Shown here: piece by piece, positions 58,061 through 62,002 of the stretch
Numbering within the stretch: position 1 is the stretch's first letter
Layout: each line of letters opens with the position of its first letter
Source: an uncultured Acidimicrobiales bacterium
GTDB taxonomy: Bacteria; Actinomycetota; Acidimicrobiia; Acidimicrobiales; SZUA-35
Reading direction: 5' to 3'
Assembly: GCA_938021675.1 (NCBI GenBank)
Contig: CALIFY010000002.1
Location: 1-62,002, forward strand
Length of the DNA stretch: 62,002 bases
Program-made: the position numbers and the translations under genes
Notes under the pieces: model-generated
The model's input: only the letters and a program-made list of their open reading frames with translations
What the model was told of the DNA's origin: nothing
The model's database searches: none

Positions 58061-58548
58061 GGGGTCTCGAGGTATGACGTTGTGGCAACGATGAATGCAC
58101 CGACCGCGGCTGTGGTTCGGACCGTATGCCATCGGTTCCAGGCCTCTTCATAGGCCTGACGTTGCGCCTTGATGGCATCAGCAGAAGAGCGATTGAGGTC
58201 GAAGTTCTCAAGCGCGTTGTTGAGGGGGATGTTGCCCACCGCGGTAACACCAAGAACGCCCAGGAGATAGAGACCAGCCGCCGATCCGAGTGCGATGGCT
58301 CGGCGAGTGTGGCCGATCCGATATTCGAGCACGGCGGCAACGATCAAGCCGACAGGGGTGAGGAAGAAGGGAACGAGAAACGCAGGGTTCACGATGGCTA
58401 CGTTGATGTTCTGCATGGTGTGGATGTAGGTCCGGTCATCGGTTCGGGCCGTGCCCGGAATAACTGACACCAGCCAGCCGAAGAGTAGACCGGCCGCCAA
58501 TCCGGTGGATACAACTGCGGCTACGACAAGGATGGTTCGGGGGCTCAT
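58057..58548 (-). CDS. DUF1772 (anthrone oxygenase-like) membrane protein
   Basis: 163 residues from the ATG at 58548. Four predicted helices, with MQNINVAIVNPAFLVPFFLTPV and VTAVGNIPLNNALENFDL. The second motif (NxPLNN) is the hallmark of DUF1772. Some members are called anthrone oxygenases, but the activity of bacterial ones is not settled. It is coupled to the AraC gene downstream by a four-base overlap. Confidence 0.85.
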   Translation of the reverse strand: MSPRTILVVAAVVSTGLAAGLLFGWLVSVIPGTARTDDRTYIHTMQNINVAIVNPAFLVPFFLTPVGLIVAAVLEYRIGHTRRAIALGSAAGLYLLGVLGVTAVGNIPLNNALENFDLNRSSADAIKAQRQAYEEAWNRWHTVRTTAAVGAFIVATTSYLETP

Positions 58549-58777
58549 TTGGTGATCCGTCGGCCGAGCGTGAAGCTCCAAGCGCCGGAGATCGTATCGA
58601 TGACGTTCGTGGTTGTGATGTTGGTCATGCGTCCACTCTGCGGCTTCGAACCTGGATTGTGAATACCTCAGTGTCTCCTAAACATGACTAAACGTCCAGA
58701 CTTCTGGCGGCGACGACACCATCTCGTCGATGCGATACGGTCGGCCGTCCTATGACATGCACAACTACGATCCGGCC

Positions 58778-60100
58778 ATGACACGACGCCGAGCGTTGCT
58801 GGTGGTTCTGGCGCTGCTGCTCTTGGCCGCGGTCGGCGGTTACTGGTGGCAGCGACCGCTGCTGCTGACCGCCACCGGCTACGCCGCGCACAATGCCTGT
58901 GCCGTCGAAAACATCTCCGGACGGTCGAATTCGGAAGCTGATCTCCCATCCAATCCGCTCGTTCCGCTGCTGCGAATCGACCGCGAGGAAAAAGAAACCA
59001 CAGCTTCCCTGCTCGGGGTTCTCTCACGACAAAAAGCGATCTACATTCGCGGGTACGGCTGCACGCTGGCCGACGAAGCACCTGACGCCCCGACTCCCGG
59101 TGACATCGACGAAGCGGACAATCCGTTCGCCGCAACGCCCGAACCGGATCTCGATCCGGCAGTGGCCGACGTCTTGGCATACGCCTTCGGAGATGACCTT
59201 GCCGATGCCGAACAACAGGCGTTGGGCACTCGAGGTGTGCTGGTCGTCAAAGACGGTGAGATTGTGGCTGAACGCTATGGCGACGGCTTCGACGCTGCGA
59301 CCCCTCAACTCGGCTGGTCGATGGCCAAGTCGGCGACGAACCTCATCGCCGGACGTCTGGCGTACGACGAGTTGATCAGCCTCGAAGACAGCGCCCTGCG
59401 ATCCGAATGGACCGACGAACGGAGCGCCATCAGCATTGAAGACCTGATGACTATGACCAGTGGATTGACCTGGGACGAGACCTACGACTTGGGAACTCCG
59501 ATCACCGCCATGTTGTATCTCGAACCCGAAATGGCCGACTTCGTGGCCGCACAACCCATGGCCCATCTCCCGTCCACCCATCTGCAGTACTCATCGGGTA
59601 GCACCAATCTCCTCTGCGATGCACTTAGCGAGCGGTCGGGCATACCGGGACCGTCGCTGCACCATGAGCTTCTCTTCGCTCCGCTGGGATTGTCCAACGC
59701 GGTGATGGAAATCGATGGGGCAGGATCGCCGGTGTGCTCGTCATACCTGTGGGCCACACCTCGTGAGTGGGCTGCCATCGGACAATTCGCGTTGCAGAAC
59801 GGCGAATGGAATGGCCAGCAACTCTTACCGACCGATTGGATGTCGCGGTCGACGACCGCCGTCGCCGCCCAAGGCGAACAGAGGGGGTATGCCGCCGGTT
59901 GGTGGGCCAACCTGCAGGCCGACGGAACCTTGAGGTACCCATCGCTTCCCGATGACGCCTACTTCGCCAAGGGCCATGACAGCCAGTGGGTCGCCGTCGT
60001 GCCGTCAGCCGATCTTGTCGTCGTCCGACTTGGTTTCACGCCGGACGCCGACGACGACCGCGTGGTCACAACTATTGAACGGTTACTGGCGACTGGCTAG
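58778..60100 (+). CDS. serine hydrolase, beta-lactamase/class C PBP family
   Basis: 440 residues from the ATG at 58778. A signal anchor (about 4-25, RRALLVVLALLLLAAVGGYW) precedes a spacer region and the serine hydrolase domain (about 155-435). The nucleophile is Ser181 with Lys184 (GWSMAKSATN). The second motif is Tyr271-Ser-Ser273 (LQYSSGSTN), and the end has KGHDSQWVAVVPSADLVVVRLG. These are the marks of class C beta-lactamase-like esterases or D-aminopeptidases. It acts outside the membrane. Whether the substrate is a peptide, an ester or a beta-lactam cannot be told. Confidence 0.88.
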   Translation: MTRRRALLVVLALLLLAAVGGYWWQRPLLLTATGYAAHNACAVENISGRSNSEADLPSNPLVPLLRIDREEKETTASLLGVLSRQKAIYIRGYGCTLADEAPDAPTPGDIDEADNPFAATPEPDLDPAVADVLAYAFGDDLADAEQQALGTRGVLVVKDGEIVAERYGDGFDAATPQLGWSMAKSATNLIAGRLAYDELISLEDSALRSEWTDERSAISIEDLMTMTSGLTWDETYDLGTPITAMLYLEPEMADFVAAQPMAHLPSTHLQYSSGSTNLLCDALSERSGIPGPSLHHELLFAPLGLSNAVMEIDGAGSPVCSSYLWATPREWAAIGQFALQNGEWNGQQLLPTDWMSRSTTAVAAQGEQRGYAAGWWANLQADGTLRYPSLPDDAYFAKGHDSQWVAVVPSADLVVVRLGFTPDADDDRVVTTIERLLATG

Positions 60101-60155
60101 GCCTGGCCCTGGTGGCAGCATCATCGCCAGCGCTAACACCGAGCCTTTCAGCCGA

Positions 60156-60671
60156 TCACCGGGAAGCCAGAGAACGCATCTCGGCATCGATCGTGCGGAA
60201 CATGGTGTCGTCGCCGCCTTCCCACGGAGCGAGGGGATCGGGCTGGCCGGCCGCCGGGCTGTAGAGCCACCACAGGTTGTCCCACCGGTCAACCATTCGG
60301 CCGAGCGTGACCTGGCCAAAGAACGGCAAGGCTGGGGTGACAATTCTGGCGCCTTGGGCGAGGGCATCGTCGAGGGTGGCCCCCACATCATCGACCCAGA
60401 TCTGGAGCAAGCCGGGACGGGGCGGCCACCCATCGAGTCGATCGACGATGAGGAGGTGGGCGTCGCCCAACGTGACTTCGGCATGGATCAACCGTCCATC
60501 GGGCAGAGGGCTACGGGCTTCGGCTAGTTCGACACCACCGAAGACATCGACGACGAAGTGGATGAAATCGGCCGCGCCGTCAACGACCACAAAGGGGTTA
60601 AGGGTGGCGCCCGATCCAGCGGGTCGAGCGGTTGCGGGTAGGAGGTGGGACGGTGCTTCCTGCTTGGTCAT
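60156..60671 (-). CDS. VOC (glyoxalase/PhnB-like) family protein 1
   Basis: 171 residues. Vicinal-oxygen-chelate beta-alpha-beta-beta-beta units: NPFVVVDGAADFIHFVVDVFGG, HAEVTLGDAHLLIVD, LQIWVDDVGATLDDALAQGARI and DRWDNLWWLYSP. The PhnB-like subgroup often binds a metal through a His/Glu set. The reaction is unknown. The gene is convergent with the serine hydrolase gene. Confidence 0.85.
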   Translation of the reverse strand: MTKQEAPSHLLPATARPAGSGATLNPFVVVDGAADFIHFVVDVFGGVELAEARSPLPDGRLIHAEVTLGDAHLLIVDRLDGWPPRPGLLQIWVDDVGATLDDALAQGARIVTPALPFFGQVTLGRMVDRWDNLWWLYSPAAGQPDPLAPWEGGDDTMFRTIDAEMRSLASR

Positions 60672-60827
60672 GATCGCAGTCTGACCAGACCTCCGGTCAG
60701 AAACCGTCCGTTACTGTCGCCAGTAGTCATCGGCGGTCAGAATCTGAACAGCCCACTCCACTCACGTGTCGTCCTTTCGCTTAGCGAGTGGTTGACGCCG
60801 CCCTGGATTGCTTCAGAGTCGGTTGCG

Positions 60828-61211
60828 TCATTCGGCCGACGAGTCGTACTGCATTGCGAGGGCGGGATTGCCGCCGGGGTCTTGGAAGGCGATGAGGTAT
60901 CCCACGTTCGGGATAGAAGACTGCTCCATCAGGATCTCGCCGCCGGCGGCGATGATCTGTTCTCTTGTTGCTGCAACGTCATCGACTTCGAACGTGCACT
61001 CGAACCCGCGAGTCGGTTCGTCTTTGAGGAGTTGGCGGCGTTGCTGGATGGCCCCGAATGGCGTGCGACTGGTCTCGTCTACGATCTGGACGAAGTCGGG
61101 AGGGCCGTAGTGGTGGAACTCCCACCCGAACACTGAGCCGTAGAACGCTTGGGTGCGTTCTACATCGTCGGTGTTGATGGCGAAATGGCTGAGTCGTGGA
61201 GTCATGATCAC
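60828..61211 (-). CDS. VOC (glyoxalase/bleomycin resistance-like) family protein 2
   Basis: 127 residues. Motifs are LSHFAINTDDVERTQAFYGSVFGW, CTFEVDDVAATREQIIAAGGEIL and YLIAFQDPGGNPALAMQY. These are two VOC repeats with the usual metal-site His and Glu-containing strands. The ligand is unknown. It lies 156 bases upstream of the other VOC gene on the same strand. Beyond its start only IS debris is found. Confidence 0.88.
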   Translation of the reverse strand: MIMTPRLSHFAINTDDVERTQAFYGSVFGWEFHHYGPPDFVQIVDETSRTPFGAIQQRRQLLKDEPTRGFECTFEVDDVAATREQIIAAGGEILMEQSSIPNVGYLIAFQDPGGNPALAMQYDSSAE

Positions 61212-61843
61212 CAGGATGGCAGGTCAGGACCGATTCCGGTTCCAGCCGAACACCGTTGGCCCCACCGAGTCGTGCCCCGGAACGCTCGGGGCTCTAAACC
61301 AACTGGCTGTCGGTCGATGCGCTAGAGGGCATTGACGACACATGTTCGAGTGTGCGCCCGACGAACGGTTCGACTTGCAGCGGTCGGCCTGAACGGTGAC
61401 TGTCAAGAAGTTGTGGGTCTTCATGCCGGTGAGGGTCGTAGGGCGAAGTCGTCTTGAGCACGGCAAAGACAGATCGCAGCGTCGTCTGACGACGCAGATG
61501 GCGGCGTTGTGCTTCTTGCCTTCGTCTCGTTGCGCTTGCAGATCGCCCGAAGCGTCGGTTCGTGTTTCGGTCCTGGCCTCGAACCCGCAAAAGGTTCACC
61601 GAGATCCGTCCAAGAGGGTGCGACATGAACTTTGTCGGTCTGGGGTGTCGAGTTTGGCCCGGCGAGCTTGGACGGGTTCGAGGTCGTCGGGCAGGCGTCA
61701 GCCTAGCTTCTCTAAATTTAAAGAAACAGGTTTGGATGACCATTGGAAGGGGTATCGATTAGTTCACTAGGTATCGAAAGAAATCCTTGTGAAGCGACTC
61801 GAGTTGATTCACGCGACTTGGATTCAAGGGCTCATACATTTAT
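61212..61843. other. gene-poor stretch with transposase debris
   Basis: About 630 bases between the last VOC gene and the IS3-type element. It holds the IS110 remnant listed separately. Base composition falls towards the right (61690-61840 is AT-richer). No intact gene is visible. Confidence 0.5.
61420..61545 (-). pseudogene. IS110-family transposase remnant (C-terminal piece)
   Basis: On the minus strand LQAQRDEGKKHNAAICVVRRRCDL matches the C-terminal helix region of IS110-type transposases (RDEGK-HxAAL-ARRRCD). The continuation FAVLKTTSPYDP, equivalent to the family's AMLRDGTxYxP, is in a different frame, so there is a frameshift near 61470. No terminal repeats or N-terminal domain are left. 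Confidence 0.55.
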
Positions 61844-62002
61844 TGAACCGGCCTGGGTTTCCTAGAGGGTTCTGATCGCTGATTTGGGCCCCTGGTTTGG
61901 GGCGGTTTGTTGTTCGTAGAAAAGGGCTTCGTGTTCGGCTGGTGGGCGGTGGTCGATCTCGCCGTGGAGGCGGTGGTTGTTGAACCAGTCGATGTATTCG
62001 AA
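61844..62002 (-). mobile_element. end of an IS3-family insertion sequence, truncated by window edge
   Basis: The likely element end is TGAACCGGCCTGGGTTTCC starting at 61844, which has the TGAACC...-type terminal repeat of IS3 elements. It is followed at once by the 3' end of the transposase gene on the minus strand. The rest lies beyond the window. Confidence 0.65.
61862..62002 (-). CDS. IS3-family transposase OrfB, C-terminal end (partial)
   Basis: The last 46 codons before a TAG. FEYIDWFNNHRLHGEI and HRPPAEHEALFYEQQ are the conserved C-terminal motifs of IS3-type integrase-fold transposases, just after the catalytic Glu. The 5' part is outside the window. The frame is intact as far as it can be seen. 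Confidence 0.85.
   Translation of the reverse strand, partial: FEYIDWFNNHRLHGEIDHRPPAEHEALFYEQQTAPNQGPKSAIRTL

Overview
The window is high-GC actinobacterial chromosome. I think a free-living member of the Acidimicrobiia (Ilumatobacter-like) is most likely. The grounds are many GTG starts, F420-type small oxidoreductases, a single-chain biotin-dependent acyl-CoA carboxylase, DUF4214 and DUF2510 modules, PASTA and CAP cell-surface proteins, and a very large WXG100-type secreted protein. The lineage is an inference. No rRNA gene is present. There are three tRNA genes (Lys-CTT and His-GTG at the left edge, Arg-TCT near 3.0 kb), no CRISPR array and no prophage. Mobile DNA is confined to the right edge: an IS110 remnant and the end of an IS3-family element that runs off the window.

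Layout. 0.1-3.1 kb: tRNAs and a HelD/UvrD-like motor ATPase split over two overlapping reading frames. 3.2-4.5 kb: a divergent pair (F420-type nitroreductase versus ArsR regulator plus SRPBCC protein) around three ACAA-N8-TTGT repeats. 4.5-6.5 kb: a solitary molybdopterin oxidoreductase. 6.7-13.8 kb: a 1717-residue polymorphic-toxin-like protein and a surface protein. 13.9-18.4 kb: a transglycosylase-like protein, a copper-radical oxidase with DUF4214 repeats, and a decayed secreted-protein gene. 18.4-20.4 kb: two peptide-ABC ATPases without permeases. 20.5-28.9 kb: a seven-gene sugar-uptake operon (two permeases, binding lipoprotein, FG-GAP/UnbV lipoprotein, small membrane protein, ATPase, GH4 glycosidase). 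It lies opposite a LacI regulator, with a perfect 18-bp palindrome between them.

29.1-38.6 kb: LacI, an FAH-family hydrolase and an F420-type flavoprotein; an M23 peptidase with a DUF4214-like tail; an EEP-family phosphatase coupled to a PASTA pseudokinase; an M48 protease fused to DUF2510; and an unknown membrane protein behind a possibly structured leader. 38.7-45.0 kb: a winged-helix regulator, a one-chain fusion of BON-like, OmpA-like and BMP/PnrA-like domains, and a MacB/FtsX-type ABC exporter. 45.1-52.0 kb: the acyl-CoA carboxylase and three tandem CAP proteins with a shared leader. 52.0-62.0 kb: HxlR and azoreductase with candidate operators, an AhpD-like protein, a YibE/F protein, a lone TOPRIM protein, AraC plus DUF1772, a serine hydrolase, two VOC proteins and the IS debris.

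The most unusual items are the OmpA-BMP fusion, the PASTA pseudokinase, the giant toxin-like protein with a degenerate caspase-like domain and an unrecognised C-terminal domain, the CAP triplet in which one copy has lost its ligand residues, and the FG-GAP lipoprotein inside a sugar operon. All function calls come from reading motifs by eye; no database search was run.
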